Assembly: GCF_000414115.1 (NCBI RefSeq)
Contig: NZ_AOPZ01000170.1
Location: 1 to 34,663 of the forward strand
Length of the DNA: 34,663 nt
Direction: 5' to 3'
From: Streptomyces aurantiacus JA 4570
GTDB lineage: Bacteria > Actinomycetota > Actinomycetes > Streptomycetales > Streptomycetaceae
The translations under genes and the position numbers were made by a program. The notes under the pieces were generated by a model. The model ran no database searches. It was given only the letters and a program-made list of their open reading frames with translations, and had not been told where the DNA came from. Positions 6,911 to 17,635 of the stretch are shown one piece after another (the stretch's first letter is position 1; each line of letters starts with the position of its first letter).

Positions 6911-7924
6911 ATGCGCTCGCTTCCGTCTGTGCCCCCCGGTGCCGCCGTCACCGCCGTCGCCGTGTGCACGGCGCTCGCCCTCACCGCCCCCGCGGCCCGC
7001 GCCGACGACAAGCCGGGCAACGAAGGGTTCTCGATCAAGGACCCGCGGATCACCGAGTCCAGCGGACTCGTCGCGTCCCGCGCCCACCCCGGCATCTACT
7101 GGACCCACAACGACCAGGACAAAGGCGCCTTCCTGTACGCGGTGGACAGCAGGACCGGCAAGACGGTCGCCACGATCACGATGACGGGCGTCGGCACGCC
7201 CCGTGACGTCGAGGCGATCTCCATGGGGCCCGACGGACAGCTGTACGTCGGCGACATCGGCGACAACCTCGGCGGCAAGTGGTCGTTCGTCTGGGTCTAC
7301 AAACTGCCCGAGCCGCGGCAGCTCAAGGACCAGTCGATCCGCGCCGAGCAGTACGTCGTGAAGTACTCCGACGGCCCGCGCGACGCCGAGTCGCTGATGG
7401 TCCACCCGAAGACCGGGCGGATCTACATCGCCGACAAGAAGGAGGACGGCGAGGGCAGCCTGTACGAGGGCCCGCCGCCCGCGCGGCTGTCCACCTCCGG
7501 AGCCAACATCTTCAAGCGCGTCGCCGACATCGACCTGTGGGCGACCGACGGCGCCTTTTCACCGAACGGCAAACAGCTCGCCCTGCGCGGCTACCTCGGC
7601 GGCGTCTCGTACAAGTGGGAGGGCCCCGGCGGAAAGATCAAGCGCGAGGGGCGGCTGAGCGTGCCGCTCCAGCGCCAGGGCGAGTCGGTGGCGTTCAGCC
7701 CGGACGGCACCCGCCTGATGTTCGGCACGGAGGGGGCCCAGAGCGACGTCGAGCCCCGGGACGTCGAGGGCGCCGGGGGGCCGGGCGGGGCGTCGTCCGA
7801 CGGGAGCGGCGCCGACACGGACGACGACGGCTTGTTCGGCGGCGGCTACAAGGGCGCTGCCCTCGCCCTGGCGGCCGTACTGCTCGCCTTCTTCGGCGTG
7901 AAGCGGCTGTTCCGAAGGCGCTAG
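6911..7924 (+). CDS. Membrane-anchored secreted beta-propeller protein
   Basis: The 337-residue product begins with a signal peptide (MRSLPSVPPGAAVTAVAV, then LTAPAARAD). The body has propeller-like repeats (DVEAISMGPDGQLYVGDIGD; DAESLMVHPKTGRIYIADK; ESVAFSPDGTRLMFGTEG) of a kind seen in WD40/TolB-type and esterase-like proteins. A Gly/Ser/Asp-rich linker is followed by a C-terminal transmembrane helix and a short Arg tail (FGVKRLFRRR). This implies an extracytoplasmic domain tethered to the membrane. No LPXTG sorting signal was seen. An earlier in-frame ATG at 6740 would put about 57 Arg-rich residues before the signal peptide, so 6911 is preferred. Function unknown. Confidence 0.8.
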   Translation: MRSLPSVPPGAAVTAVAVCTALALTAPAARADDKPGNEGFSIKDPRITESSGLVASRAHPGIYWTHNDQDKGAFLYAVDSRTGKTVATITMTGVGTPRDVEAISMGPDGQLYVGDIGDNLGGKWSFVWVYKLPEPRQLKDQSIRAEQYVVKYSDGPRDAESLMVHPKTGRIYIADKKEDGEGSLYEGPPPARLSTSGANIFKRVADIDLWATDGAFSPNGKQLALRGYLGGVSYKWEGPGGKIKREGRLSVPLQRQGESVAFSPDGTRLMFGTEGAQSDVEPRDVEGAGGPGGASSDGSGADTDDDGLFGGGYKGAALALAAVLLAFFGVKRLFRRR

Positions 7925-7928
7925 CGCC
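7917..7928. terminator. Palindrome shared by two overlapping stop codons
   Basis: GGCGCTAGCGCC is a perfect 12-bp palindrome. Its central CTAG supplies the TAG stop of the propeller gene (7922-7924) and, on the other strand, the TAG stop of the small membrane protein gene (7921-7923). The two genes therefore overlap by 4 bp tail to tail. A terminator role is possible but the palindrome has no loop. Confidence 0.35.
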
Positions 7929-8301
7929 AGACGAAAAACACCACCGGCGAGACCATGATGGAGAGGAACGCCACCAACGTGTAGGTGAACCTGTCCGTTT
8001 CGTGATCCACCCCGCATGCGGCGCTGTCGGTGCAGGTGGCGCGGTGTGCGCGTACCTCGCGGCCCTGTTCGAACGCCCCGACCGCCTCGGCGCCCACCCG
8101 GATGAGGAGCGAGGGGACGAGAAAGGCGAGGAACCCGACGCCCGGCGTCCCGTACGCGTTCAACACCCAGGCGCCACACGCGGCCACCGCCACCACCGCC
8201 GCCACCGCTCCCGTCTGCCGGTGGCCGGGGAACACGACCCAGGGAACGGCGGGGAAGAACAGGATCATGGCTATGACGAGGGCGAGCGCGCCGAGCTGCA
8301 T
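7921..8301 (-). CDS. Small integral membrane protein
   Basis: The product is 126 residues with about four hydrophobic segments (ALALVIAMILFFPAVPWVVF; AVAAVVAVAACGAWVLNA; VGFLAFLVPSLLIRVG; TYTLVAFLSIMVSPVVFFV). A short polar loop between the third and fourth segments contains two Cys residues (TCTDSAACG) that could form a disulfide outside the cell. The ATG at 8301 is preceded by AGGTAGG. I recognise no family beyond a streptomycete membrane protein. It is convergent with and overlaps the propeller gene by 4 bp. Confidence 0.75.
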   Translation of the reverse strand: MQLGALALVIAMILFFPAVPWVVFPGHRQTGAVAAVVAVAACGAWVLNAYGTPGVGFLAFLVPSLLIRVGAEAVGAFEQGREVRAHRATCTDSAACGVDHETDRFTYTLVAFLSIMVSPVVFFVWR

Positions 8302-8335
8302 TACCTACCTGATTTCGTTCGTCCACAGAAGGCGG

Positions 8336-8365
8336 GTGCCCCCACCCTCGGAGGGATGGGGGCAC
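8336..8365. terminator. Strong intergenic hairpin
   Basis: GTGCCCCCA (8336-8344) pairs with TGGGGGCAC (8357-8365), and the inner CCC/GGG extend the stem. It lies in the 138-bp gap between the PPOX-fold gene (ending 8440) and the start of the small membrane protein gene, both on the minus strand. It most likely terminates the TetR-PPOX transcript. Confidence 0.6.
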
Positions 8366-8439
8366 TCGGGATGATTCTGTCATTTATCGGGTGTATTCGA
8401 TCAGGCGAGGCCCGCAGGTGTATCACTGCGCCGGCAGCC

Positions 8440-8886
8440 CTAGGCAGACCGCTCCTGCGAGGGCTCGTCCTCCTTGTCCTGCAGCAGCCGCAGCTCGTAG
8501 TGCAGCGTCGCGTCCCTGCGCAGCTTGTGCGTGAGCGGGACGAGGATCCCCTGCCCCAACGGGTACTTGCGGGCGATCAGTTTCGCCGCGCGCCGGTTCT
8601 CCGGGCTGCCCTGTTCAAGGAGCCGCACCCGGGCCCTGACCTCGGGCCCGGTCGGCTTGCCGCCGAGGGTCGAGGGGGCGATCTCGACCCGCGGGTCGTT
8701 GCGCAGGCGCTTGACCTTGCCCGCCCGGCCGAAGGTGCGGAAGTAGGCGTGGTCCCCGTCGACCGCGAGGTGCACGGGCGTGCCCACGGCCTCGCCGTTC
8801 CTGCGGTGGCTGGTGAGCAGGACGGTCTTCTGACGCACGAACCGGGCGAGCTCCGGGCCCACCGGTGGAGCGGGTGTCTGCTTCAT
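8440..8886 (-). CDS. PPOX-class flavin/F420-dependent oxidoreductase
   Basis: This 148-residue protein has the split-barrel sequence pattern of the pyridoxamine 5'-phosphate oxidase-like superfamily: VLLTSHRRNGEAVGTPV, then HAYFRTFGRAGKVKRLRNDP, then VEIAPSTLGGKPTGPEV. Within the superfamily it looks closest to the actinobacterial group annotated as PPOX-class F420-dependent enzymes. The cofactor is inferred from the family. The ATG at 8886 follows GGAG. It lies 31 bp downstream of the TetR gene on the same strand, so the two are probably co-transcribed and the enzyme may belong to the same stress or drug response as the divergent ABC exporter. Confidence 0.83.
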   Translation of the reverse strand: MKQTPAPPVGPELARFVRQKTVLLTSHRRNGEAVGTPVHLAVDGDHAYFRTFGRAGKVKRLRNDPRVEIAPSTLGGKPTGPEVRARVRLLEQGSPENRRAAKLIARKYPLGQGILVPLTHKLRRDATLHYELRLLQDKEDEPSQERSA

Positions 8887-8917
8887 GTCTCCATACAGAC
8901 ACTGTTCGCCCGCCCTG

Positions 8918-9682
8918 TCACGTCGTGTGCGGCTCCCGAGTCCTCCGGCTCACGAGTACTTCCAGGCCGTCCAGGATCCGCTGCAGGCCGAACTCGAAGT
9001 GGTCGAAGTCCGAGCCGAACGAGTCCTCGGAGAGGCCCGCGATCAGCGGATACTTGCCGCTCTGCATGATCCGCTCCAGGACCGGGCGCTGGGTCTCCCA
9101 GAAGTCCTCGTCCGTGAGCTCGGTCTCCTCGCGGGCCTGCGCCTCGAGCACCTGCGTGCGCGCCACCCCGGCCACGTACCCCTCGACCATGACGAGCACC
9201 GAGATCAGCTCGACGTCGCGCAGCCCCATCGGCTTGATGAGCGACAGGACCCGCTCCAGGCCCTCGACCGCGCTCGGGCCCAGCACCGGGCGGGCCTGGT
9301 TGACCTGGAGCAGCCAGGGGTGAGCGCGGTGCTGCTCCAGGATCGCGCGCGCGTAGGACTCCAGGGCCGCCCGCCAGTGGCCCGTGAACTCGGCGTCCTG
9401 GGCGGTCGGCGCCTGGACGTGATTGAGCATCAGGTCGAGCAGCTCGGCCTTGCCGGGCACGTACCGGTACAGCGACATCGTGCCCGTGCCGAGCTCCGTG
9501 GAGAGGCGGCGCATGGAGACCGCGGCGATGCCCTCGGCGTCGGCGAGGCGCACGGCGGTACTGACGATCCGCTCCAGGGTCAGGCCCGGTTTGGGTCCGC
9601 GTGTGGGGCGCTCGCCGCTGCCCCACATCAGTTCCAGGCTGCGTGTGATGTCGCCGCTGCCGCTGGTCTCCGTGGTCGCCAT
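8918..9682 (-). CDS. TetR-family repressor (tetracycline-repressor-like C-terminus)
   Basis: The 254-residue product (start at the ATG of [11 protein letters not shown]) has an N-terminal helix-turn-helix ([20 protein letters not shown], then [20 protein letters not shown]). A C-terminal ligand domain of the TetR_C_1 type ([20 protein letters not shown]) follows. In this group the regulator typically represses an adjacent efflux pump. Here it is divergent from a DrrAB-like ABC exporter, and two identical operator-like repeats lie in the shared promoter. An in-frame start at 9709 is possible. The PPOX gene follows at 31 bp. The inducing ligand is unknown. Confidence 0.88.
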   Translation of the reverse strand: MATTETSGSGDITRSLELMWGSGERPTRGPKPGLTLERIVSTAVRLADAEGIAAVSMRRLSTELGTGTMSLYRYVPGKAELLDLMLNHVQAPTAQDAEFTGHWRAALESYARAILEQHRAHPWLLQVNQARPVLGPSAVEGLERVLSLIKPMGLRDVELISVLVMVEGYVAGVARTQVLEAQAREETELTDEDFWETQRPVLERIMQSGKYPLIAGLSEDSFGSDFDHFEFGLQRILDGLEVLVSRRTREPHTT

Positions 9683-9700
9683 GGATCTCACGATAAGCCC

Positions 9701-9749
9701 TTGGGGCAAAACTGGGTACGGTGTACTCTCAATTGAGTACGGTGTACTC
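9701..9749 (+). promoter_or_regulatory. ABC exporter promoter with two TetR-type operators
   Basis: A promoter with TTGGGG (9701-9706), a 17-base spacer and TACTCT (9724-9729) points into the ABC operon. The 13-mer GTACGGTGTACTC occurs exactly twice, at 9716-9728 and 9737-9749, 21 bp apart (two helix turns). Each contains a GTAC-ggt-GTAC dyad, and CTCAATTGAG lies between them. The first copy covers the -10 box and the second the transcription start, ideal for repression by the divergent TetR protein. Binding is inferred. Confidence 0.68.
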
Positions 9750-9768
9750 AGCGCACCTTGGAGGGGTA

Positions 9769-10797
9769 GTGAGCAGCAGCGACTACGCGGTCTTGGCCCG
9801 CGGCCTGGAGAAGCGGTACGGCGACAAGCGGGCCCTCGACGGCTTCGACCTGACCGTGGAGCACGGCACGGTGCACGGCCTGCTCGGGCCGAACGGCGCG
9901 GGCAAGACCACTGCGGTGCGCGCCCTGGCGACGCTGATCAAGCTCGACGGCGGCCGGGCCGCGGTCGGCGGCGCGGACGTGGCGCGCGACCCCCGCAAGG
10001 TCCGCGGCAGCATCGGCCTCACCGGTCAGTACGCCGCGGTGGACGAGATCCTCACCGGCCGGCAGAACCTGGAGATGTTCGGCCGCCTGTTCCACCTCGG
10101 CGGGGGGCTCGCCGCCCGCCGGGCCCAGGAACTCCTGGAGCAGTTCGGCCTCCAGGCCGCCGCCGACAAGGGCGCCGGGCAGTACAGCGGCGGCATGCGC
10201 CGCCGCCTCGACCTCGCCGCGTCGATGATCCTCGCCCCGTCCGTGCTGTTCCTGGACGAGCCGACGACCGGCCTCGACCCGCGCGGCCGCAGCGAGGTCT
10301 GGGATTCCGTACGGGACTTGGTGGCGGGCGGCACCACCGTCCTGCTCACCACGCAGTATCTGGAGGAGGCCGACCGGCTCGCCTCCCGCATCACCGTCAT
10401 CGACCAGGGCCGCGCCATCGCCGACGACACCCCCGACGGCCTGAAGGCGACCGTCGGCGGCAGCCACCTGGAGGTCGTGGTCGCCGAGGCCGCCGACCTG
10501 CCGGCCGCCGTGCGGGCCGTCGAGCGGGTCGCGAAGGGCGCGACGGAGACCGTCCGCGCGGAACGGCGCGTGCAGGCCGCGGTCACCGACCGCGTCGCCG
10601 CGCTGACCGACGTCGCCCGCACGCTCCAGGACGAGGGCGTCGCGGTCGAGGACATCGGGCTGCGCCGGCCCAGCCTGGACGACGTGTTCCTGCGGCTGAC
10701 GGGGGACCGGCCCGCGCAGGCCGTGGACGGCGCCGGCGACGAGACGTACGAGACATACGAGACCGACACCGACGACCGGGCGGAGGCGGCGGCATGA
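9769..10797 (+). CDS. ABC transporter ATP-binding protein, DrrA type
   Basis: The 342-residue protein starts at a GTG 2-3 bases beyond a GGAGGGG ribosome site; an upstream GTG at 9721 overlaps the operator and is rejected. It shows Walker A (GPNGAGKTT, residues 40-48), the signature [12 protein letters not shown], Walker B with catalytic Glu ([14 protein letters not shown]) and the switch region ([14 protein letters not shown]). The C-terminal 110 residues match the extension of the daunorubicin-resistance (DrrA) family, ending [12 protein letters not shown]. It energises the permease encoded next, overlapping by 4 bp (ATGA). An acidic, Tyr/Glu-repeating tail ([12 protein letters not shown]) is present. 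The pump probably exports a hydrophobic drug or metabolite. Confidence 0.92.
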   Translation: MSSSDYAVLARGLEKRYGDKRALDGFDLTVEHGTVHGLLGPNGAGKTTAVRALATLIKLDGGRAAVGGADVARDPRKVRGSIGLTGQYAAVDEILTGRQNLEMFGRLFHLGGGLAARRAQELLEQFGLQAAADKGAGQYSGGMRRRLDLAASMILAPSVLFLDEPTTGLDPRGRSEVWDSVRDLVAGGTTVLLTTQYLEEADRLASRITVIDQGRAIADDTPDGLKATVGGSHLEVVVAEAADLPAAVRAVERVAKGATETVRAERRVQAAVTDRVAALTDVARTLQDEGVAVEDIGLRRPSLDDVFLRLTGDRPAQAVDGAGDETYETYETDTDDRAEAAA

Positions 10798-11657
10798 GCG
10801 ACGCGACGACAACAATGGCCCCCGGGTCCAGGGACGTGCCCCTGAGATCCGCGGCCCCCACGCGCGGGCGCGCCCACTGGGCGCTCGCCGACACCCTCAA
10901 CATCACCCGCCGCTACCTCACCCACTTCCGCCGCCAGCCGGTCACCATCGCCTGGCAGCTCGGCTTCCCCATCATCAGCGTGCTCCTGTACGGCTTCGTG
11001 TTCGGCGAGGCCATGAAGACCCCCGGCAACGAGGGCGACTACAAGCAGTTCCTAATGCCCGGCATGTTCGTGATGACGATGGCCTTCGGCTTCATGAACA
11101 CCGCGATGGGCGTCGTCACGGACGCCTCCAAGGGCGTCATCGACCGCTTCCGGTCCATGCCCATGGCGCCGTCGGCGGTGTCGGCCGGACGCGGCCTGTC
11201 CGATCTCATCGTGGCCTGCGCCGAGTTGACGATCCTCGCGCTGACGGCACTCGCCATCGGCTGGCGCCCCGAGAACGGCGTCCTGAACGCGGCGGGCGCG
11301 TTCGCGCTCCTGCTGCTGCTCCGCTTCAGCCTGATCTGGGTGGGCGTCTGGCTCGGCCTGGTGGTGCCGACCCCGGAGGCGGCGGGCGGTCTGTACGCGG
11401 TGGCGTTCCCGCTGACGATGATCTCCAGCGTGTTCGTGGCCCCGTCCCTGATGCCGGACTGGCTGGGCCCGATCGCCGCGTGGAACCCCGTGTCGTCCAC
11501 GGGCACGGCGGCCCGCGAACTCTTCGGCAACCCCGGGGCGGGCGGCTCGGGTTGGATCGAGCAGAACGCGGTGCTGATGGCGGTGGTGTGGCCGCTGGTG
11601 GTGACGGCGGTGTTCCTGCCGCTGGCGGTGCGGAGGTTCAAGCGGCTCAGCAGGTGA
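10794..11657 (+). CDS. ABC-2 type transporter permease, DrrB type
   Basis: The 287-residue membrane protein overlaps the ATPase gene by ATGA. After a soluble N-terminus come about six hydrophobic segments, including [53 protein letters not shown] and [20 protein letters not shown]. The loop [17 protein letters not shown] is typical of ABC-2 permeases of the DrrB family, and the last periplasmic loop has the conserved [16 protein letters not shown]. Together with the preceding ATPase it should form a two-gene exporter in the cell membrane. A long perfect hairpin follows at 11666-11696. Confidence 0.92.
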   Translation: MSDATTTMAPGSRDVPLRSAAPTRGRAHWALADTLNITRRYLTHFRRQPVTIAWQLGFPIISVLLYGFVFGEAMKTPGNEGDYKQFLMPGMFVMTMAFGFMNTAMGVVTDASKGVIDRFRSMPMAPSAVSAGRGLSDLIVACAELTILALTALAIGWRPENGVLNAAGAFALLLLLRFSLIWVGVWLGLVVPTPEAAGGLYAVAFPLTMISSVFVAPSLMPDWLGPIAAWNPVSSTGTAARELFGNPGAGGSGWIEQNAVLMAVVWPLVVTAVFLPLAVRRFKRLSR

Positions 11658-11665
11658 GGCTCGGG

Positions 11666-11696
11666 GTTCCCCGCGCCCCTGAGGGGCGCGGGGAAC
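11666..11696. terminator. Perfect 14-bp stem hairpin after the ABC operon
   Basis: GTTCCCCGCGCCCC (11666-11679) pairs perfectly with 11683-11696 across a TGA loop. This exact kind of GTTCCCCGCGCCCC hairpin is a recurrent intergenic element in Streptomyces genomes. It separates the convergent ABC permease and serC genes and probably terminates both. Confidence 0.85.
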
Positions 11697-11751
11697 TGCG
11701 CGACCAGCCACGAAGCATCCGCAGGTGACACAGCGGCCGCACAGCGCAGCG

Positions 11752-13589
<1,838 letters not shown>

Positions 13590-13590
13590 C

Positions 13591-13618
13591 GGCGGGGGGC
13601 CCGGTGGGCCGGGCCGCC
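13591..13618. terminator. Bidirectional terminator between the DinB and EamA genes
   Basis: GGCCCGG (13598-13604) pairs perfectly with CCGGGCC (13609-13615) across TGGG, and flanking GGCGG/CCGCC bases extend the stem. It fills the 28-bp gap between two convergent genes. Confidence 0.65.
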
Positions 13619-14634
13619 TACTCCGCCGGAGGCAGCTTCGCCTTCCCCCGCCCCACCTGGGTCCGCACCGCCCCCATGCTCGCCGCGATGACCAGGGTGA
13701 TCGCGAGGGACTCCATGAGGGTCAGGGACTGGCCGAGGATGAGGAAGCCCGCTATCGCGGCGATGGCGGGTTCGAGGCTCATCATGACCGCGAACGTGGA
13801 CGCGGGCAGGCGGCGCAGGGCGAGGAGTTCGAGGGTGTAGGGCAGGACGGACGACATGACCGCCACCGCCGCCGCGAGGCCCAGCGTGCTGGGGACCGTG
13901 AGCTTCGAGCCGGATTCGACGATGCCGAGGGGGAGGACGAGGATCGCGGCGACGGCCATGGCCAGGGCAAGGCCGTCGGCCTGGGGGAAGCGGCGGCCCG
14001 CGCGGGCGCTGAAGACGATGTAGATCGCCCACATCGCGCCGGCCCCCAGCGCGTATGCCACCCCGACCTTGTCGAGCGCCCCGAAGCCGCCGCCCCCGCC
14101 CAGCAGGAAGACACCGCACAGGGCCAGGCCCGCCCAGACGACGTTGACCGCGCGGCGGGAGGCGATGACGGAGAGGGCGAGCGGGCCGAGGACTTCGAGG
14201 GTGACGGCCGGGCCCAGCGGGATGCGGTCGACCGCCTGGTAGAAGAGGCCGTTCATCGCCGCCAGTGTCGCGCCGAAGGCCAGCACCGTGTTCCAGTCCG
14301 CCCGCGAGTGCCCGCGCAGGCGGGGGCGGCAGATGGCGAGCAGGACGATCGCGGCGAAGAGGAGGCGGAGGGTGACCACGCCGAGCGCCCCGGCGCGCGG
14401 CATCAGGCTGACGGCTATCGCCCCGCCGAACTGCACGGAGACGCAGCCCGCGAGGACCAGGCCGACGGGGGCGAGCGCCGCGCGGCGCCCGGCTCCGGAA
14501 GCGGCCGCTTCCGCGGCCCCCGCGGCTTCGGGCGTGCCGACCGTCGCCGGAGCCTCCACCGCCGCCGGGACGCCGTCCGCCCCGCTGTGTCCGCCCTGGG
14601 CTGCGGCCACGCCATCCGTACGCGAGCTGTTCAC
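13618..14634 (-). CDS. EamA-family (DMT superfamily) exporter
   Basis: Starting at the GTG at 14634 (GGGAAAGG lies about 6 bases upstream) the product is 338 residues. After a 55-residue Ala/Gly-rich cytoplasmic leader there are about ten transmembrane helices in two homologous EamA halves. The second half ends with the conserved SLEPAIAAIAGFLILGQSLT. The profile resembles RhtA-type threonine/homoserine exporters of the drug/metabolite transporter superfamily; the solute is not predictable. The earlier start at 14706 would include a dyad and is less likely. It is downstream of the FAD/Fe-S oxidoreductase on the same strand, with a 164-bp gap containing a hairpin. Confidence 0.88.
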   Translation of the reverse strand: MNSSRTDGVAAAQGGHSGADGVPAAVEAPATVGTPEAAGAAEAAASGAGRRAALAPVGLVLAGCVSVQFGGAIAVSLMPRAGALGVVTLRLLFAAIVLLAICRPRLRGHSRADWNTVLAFGATLAAMNGLFYQAVDRIPLGPAVTLEVLGPLALSVIASRRAVNVVWAGLALCGVFLLGGGGGFGALDKVGVAYALGAGAMWAIYIVFSARAGRRFPQADGLALAMAVAAILVLPLGIVESGSKLTVPSTLGLAAAVAVMSSVLPYTLELLALRRLPASTFAVMMSLEPAIAAIAGFLILGQSLTLMESLAITLVIAASMGAVRTQVGRGKAKLPPAE

Positions 14635-14700
14635 GCCACGCCTTTCCCGCCGTCGCCGCCGCGACGACCTTCCGTACAGTCCAACCTCATGAACTCCATC

Positions 14701-14716
14701 GTCCAAGGTAATGGAC
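14701..14716. promoter_or_regulatory. Dyad upstream of the EamA gene
   Basis: GTCCA (14701-14705) and TGGAC (14712-14716) form an inverted repeat around AGGTAA, about 67 bases before the EamA start. It could be an operator; nothing identifies the protein. Confidence 0.3.
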
Positions 14717-14722
14717 TGCGTC

Positions 14723-14738
14723 AGGGTTTTGGAACCCT
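14723..14738. terminator. Small hairpin downstream of the FAD/Fe-S oxidoreductase gene
   Basis: AGGGTT (14723-14728) pairs with AACCCT (14733-14738). A T-run follows only on the plus strand (14738-14741); on the minus strand it would be preceded by A residues, so it is a weak candidate for ending the oxidoreductase transcript. Confidence 0.35.
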
Positions 14739-14798
14739 TTTACGGCTTACGAAGCAGCAGTGCGGCGAGGCGTACGTCTCACCGCCGAGGCGTACTTC

Positions 14799-17603
14799 TC
14801 ACTGGTCCAGTCCCTCCGCGAGCACCTCGGCGAGGTGCCGCGCCCGTACCCCCGCCAGCTGCTCCAGCTGCGTGCGGCACGAGAAGCCGTCCGCCAGGAC
14901 CTCCGCGCCGTCCGGCGCCCGCCGCACGGACGGCAGGAGCTGCTCCTCCGCGCACGCCGCCGACACCTCGTAGTGCCCCTTCTCGAAGCCGAAGTTGCCC
15001 GCGAGGCCGCAGCAGCCGCCGGACAGGCCGCCGCCCAGGCCCGCGGCGGCGCGCAGCCGGCGCTCGGCCGCGTCGCCGAGGACGGCGTGCTGGTGGCAGT
15101 GGGTCTGGCCGACGGCGGGGCGGGCCAGGAGCGGCGGGCGCCAGTCGGGGGCGTACTCCTCCAGGGCCTGGGCGAAGGTGCGGACGGAGGCGGCGAGTGT
15201 GCGTGCGGCGTCGGATCCGGCCAGTTCCACCAGGTCCGTCTTCAGGGCCGCCGCGCAGCTCGGCTCCAGGACGACCAGCGGGGTGCCCTCGCCCAGGCGC
15301 TCCAGGAGCGGGAGCGTCAGCTCCAGGGTGCGGCGCTGCACGGCGCGGGCCTGGTCGAGCTGGCCCGTGGAGACGTACGTCAGGCCGCAGCACACGCCGT
15401 CCGGCGGCAGCTCCACCGTCAGGCCCGCGGCTTCGAGTACGCGTACGGCGGCCCGCGCGACGGAGGGCGAGAGGTGGTCGGTGAAGGTGTCGGGCCAGAG
15501 CACGACGGTGCGGCCGGCCACAGGAGCCGACCCGCGCCCCCGCCACCACCGGCGGAACGTCCGCGGCGCCACCCGCGGCAGCCCCCGCCGCGGCTCGATG
15601 CCGCCGAGGCGCTTGGCGAGCGCGGCCAGCGGGCCGACGGACGCGAGCAGGTTGACCAGGCGGGCGGACCGCGTCGCCGCCACGGCGCGCAGCCAGCGCG
15701 GCAGGCGGCCCATCGCGTAGTGCGCGGCGGGCCTGCGCCGCCCGGCGTAGTGGTGGTGCAGGAACTCCGCCTTGTACGTGGCCATGTCGACGCCGACCGG
15801 GCAGTCGGAGCGGCAGCCCTTGCAGGACAGGCACAGGTCGAGCGCGTCACGTACCTCCGTCGAGCGCCAGCCGTCCTCGACGACCTCGCCGGCCAGCATC
15901 TCGTGCAGCAGGCGGGCGCGGCCGCGCGTGGAGTGCTCCTCCTCGCCGGTGGCGCGGAAGGACGGGCACATCACGCCGCCGCCCGAAGCGGCCGTCGGCG
16001 TACGGCACTTGGCGACGCCGACGCACCTGCGTACGGCCGCCGAGAAGTCGCCGCCGTCGTGCGGGTAGCCGAAGGCGACATCGACGGGCTCGCGCGGCAG
16101 GGGCGTGAAGCGGAGGTTGGTGTCGAGGGGCGCCGGGCGGACCAGCATGCCGGGGTTGAGGAGCCCCGCCGGGTCCCAGAGGTCCTTCACCTGCTCGAAG
16201 AGGCCGACGAGTTCGGGGCCGTACATCTTCGGGAGGAGCTCCGCGCGGGCCTGCCCGTCGCCGTGTTCGCCGGACAGGGAGCCGCCGTGCGCGACGACGA
16301 GGCCGGCGAGGTCTTCGGAGAAGCGCCGGAACCGCCCCACGCCCGCGTCCGTGAGGAGATCGAAGTCGATGCGTACGTGGATGCAGCCGTCGCCGAAGTG
16401 CCCGTACGGGGTGCCGCGCAGGCCGTGCTCGGCGAGCAGGGCGCGGAACTCCCGCAGGTAGGGCCCGAGTCGGGCGGGCGGCACCGCGCAGTCCTCCCAG
16501 CCGGGCCACGCCTCGCTGCCGTCCGGCATCCGGGTGGCCGTGCCGGACGCGTCCTCGCGCACCCGCCACAGGGCGCGCTGCCGCGCCGGGTCGCCGACCA
16601 CGACGGCGTCCACGCAGTCCGCGGCGCGCACGATCGCTGCGGCGTGCGCCCGCGCCTCTTGCGCTGTGCCGCCGCCCGTCTCCACGAACAGCCAGGCCCC
16701 GCCCTTGGGCAGGCCGCGCGCGTCGCGCACGAGGTCGGCGGCCATGCCCTCGACGGTGAGGGGGTGGTGCGGGAGCAGGCCGGGGGCGGCCTCGGCGGCC
16801 GCGCTCTCGTCCGCGTATCCGAGTACGGCAAGGGCCCGCGCGCGGGGCGCCTCGACGAGCCGCACCGTGGCCTCGGCGAGGACGCCGAGGGTGCCTTCGC
16901 TGCCGCAGAAGAAGCGGGGCAGGTCGGGGCCGCGTTCGGGCAGGAGCGCGTCGAGGGCGTAGCCGGAGATGCGGCGGGGGAGGTCGGGAAAGCCGGTGCG
17001 GAGTCTGGCCAGGTGGCCCTCGACCAGGGGGCGCAGGCCCGCGGGGGCGCCGTCCCAGGTGCCGCCCGCGAGCGTGCGCGGGCCGCCGCCCTCCCCGCTC
17101 ACCACCGTCAGCTCGTGCACGTTGTCGGCGGTCGTCCCCCACGCCACCGAATGTGACCCGCAGGAGTTGTTGCCGATCATGCCGCCGAGGGTGCAGCGGC
17201 TGTGGGTGGAGGGGTCGGGGCCGAAGGTGAGGCCGTGGGCGGCGGCCGCGTCCCTGAGGGTGTCGAGTACGACGCCGGGCTGCACGCGGGCCGTCCGCGC
17301 CCGCGGATCCAGGTCGAGGACGCGGTTCATGTGACGGGTGAAGTCGAGGACCACGCCGGTGCCGGTGGCCTGCCCGGCGATGGAGGTGCCGGCGCCTCTG
17401 GCCACGACGGGCACGCCGTGTTCGCGGCACGCGGCGAGGGCGGCCGTGACGTCGGCGGCGTCACGCGGGGCGACGACGGCGCGCGGGACGCGGCGGTAGT
17501 TGGACGCGTCCATGGTGGCGAGCGCCCGCCCGGTCACCGAGAAGTCCACGTCCCCGCGCACGGCACGCCGCAGGGCGTGCTCCAGGTTGTTTCCGTTACC
17601 CAT
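14799..17603 (-). CDS. FAD-linked oxidase fused to Fe-S domain (D-lactate/glycolate dehydrogenase-like)
   Basis: This 934-residue protein combines GlcD-like and GlcF-like parts in one chain. The N-terminal FAD_binding_4 domain shows VVARGAGTSIAGQATG and GGMIGNNSCGSHS. The FAD-oxidase C domain spans about 215-480 and includes YGHFGDGCIHVRIDF and GEHGDGQAR, substrate and flavin contacts. Next come a Cys pair (CVGVAKCRT, near 526), a 4Fe-4S motif CLSCKGCRSDCPVGVD (near 589) and two CCG cysteine-rich motifs (GVCCGL near 736; GGCCGLAG near 861). The likely reaction is oxidation of a 2-hydroxy acid such as D-lactate or glycolate with electrons passed to quinone. The size and order are normal for actinobacterial fused enzymes. 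The ATG at 17603 has only a weak ribosome site. Confidence 0.9.
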   Translation of the reverse strand: MGNGNNLEHALRRAVRGDVDFSVTGRALATMDASNYRRVPRAVVAPRDAADVTAALAACREHGVPVVARGAGTSIAGQATGTGVVLDFTRHMNRVLDLDPRARTARVQPGVVLDTLRDAAAAHGLTFGPDPSTHSRCTLGGMIGNNSCGSHSVAWGTTADNVHELTVVSGEGGGPRTLAGGTWDGAPAGLRPLVEGHLARLRTGFPDLPRRISGYALDALLPERGPDLPRFFCGSEGTLGVLAEATVRLVEAPRARALAVLGYADESAAAEAAPGLLPHHPLTVEGMAADLVRDARGLPKGGAWLFVETGGGTAQEARAHAAAIVRAADCVDAVVVGDPARQRALWRVREDASGTATRMPDGSEAWPGWEDCAVPPARLGPYLREFRALLAEHGLRGTPYGHFGDGCIHVRIDFDLLTDAGVGRFRRFSEDLAGLVVAHGGSLSGEHGDGQARAELLPKMYGPELVGLFEQVKDLWDPAGLLNPGMLVRPAPLDTNLRFTPLPREPVDVAFGYPHDGGDFSAAVRRCVGVAKCRTPTAASGGGVMCPSFRATGEEEHSTRGRARLLHEMLAGEVVEDGWRSTEVRDALDLCLSCKGCRSDCPVGVDMATYKAEFLHHHYAGRRRPAAHYAMGRLPRWLRAVAATRSARLVNLLASVGPLAALAKRLGGIEPRRGLPRVAPRTFRRWWRGRGSAPVAGRTVVLWPDTFTDHLSPSVARAAVRVLEAAGLTVELPPDGVCCGLTYVSTGQLDQARAVQRRTLELTLPLLERLGEGTPLVVLEPSCAAALKTDLVELAGSDAARTLAASVRTFAQALEEYAPDWRPPLLARPAVGQTHCHQHAVLGDAAERRLRAAAGLGGGLSGGCCGLAGNFGFEKGHYEVSAACAEEQLLPSVRRAPDGAEVLADGFSCRTQLEQLAGVRARHLAEVLAEGLDQ

Positions 17604-17635
17604 GCTTCAGAGGGTGCCCAGGGGGGCGCCGCTAC

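Noticed and set aside
14760..17156. Plus-strand open frame of about 800 codons
   Set aside because: Antisense to the FAD/Fe-S oxidoreductase, whose motifs on the other strand are unmistakable.
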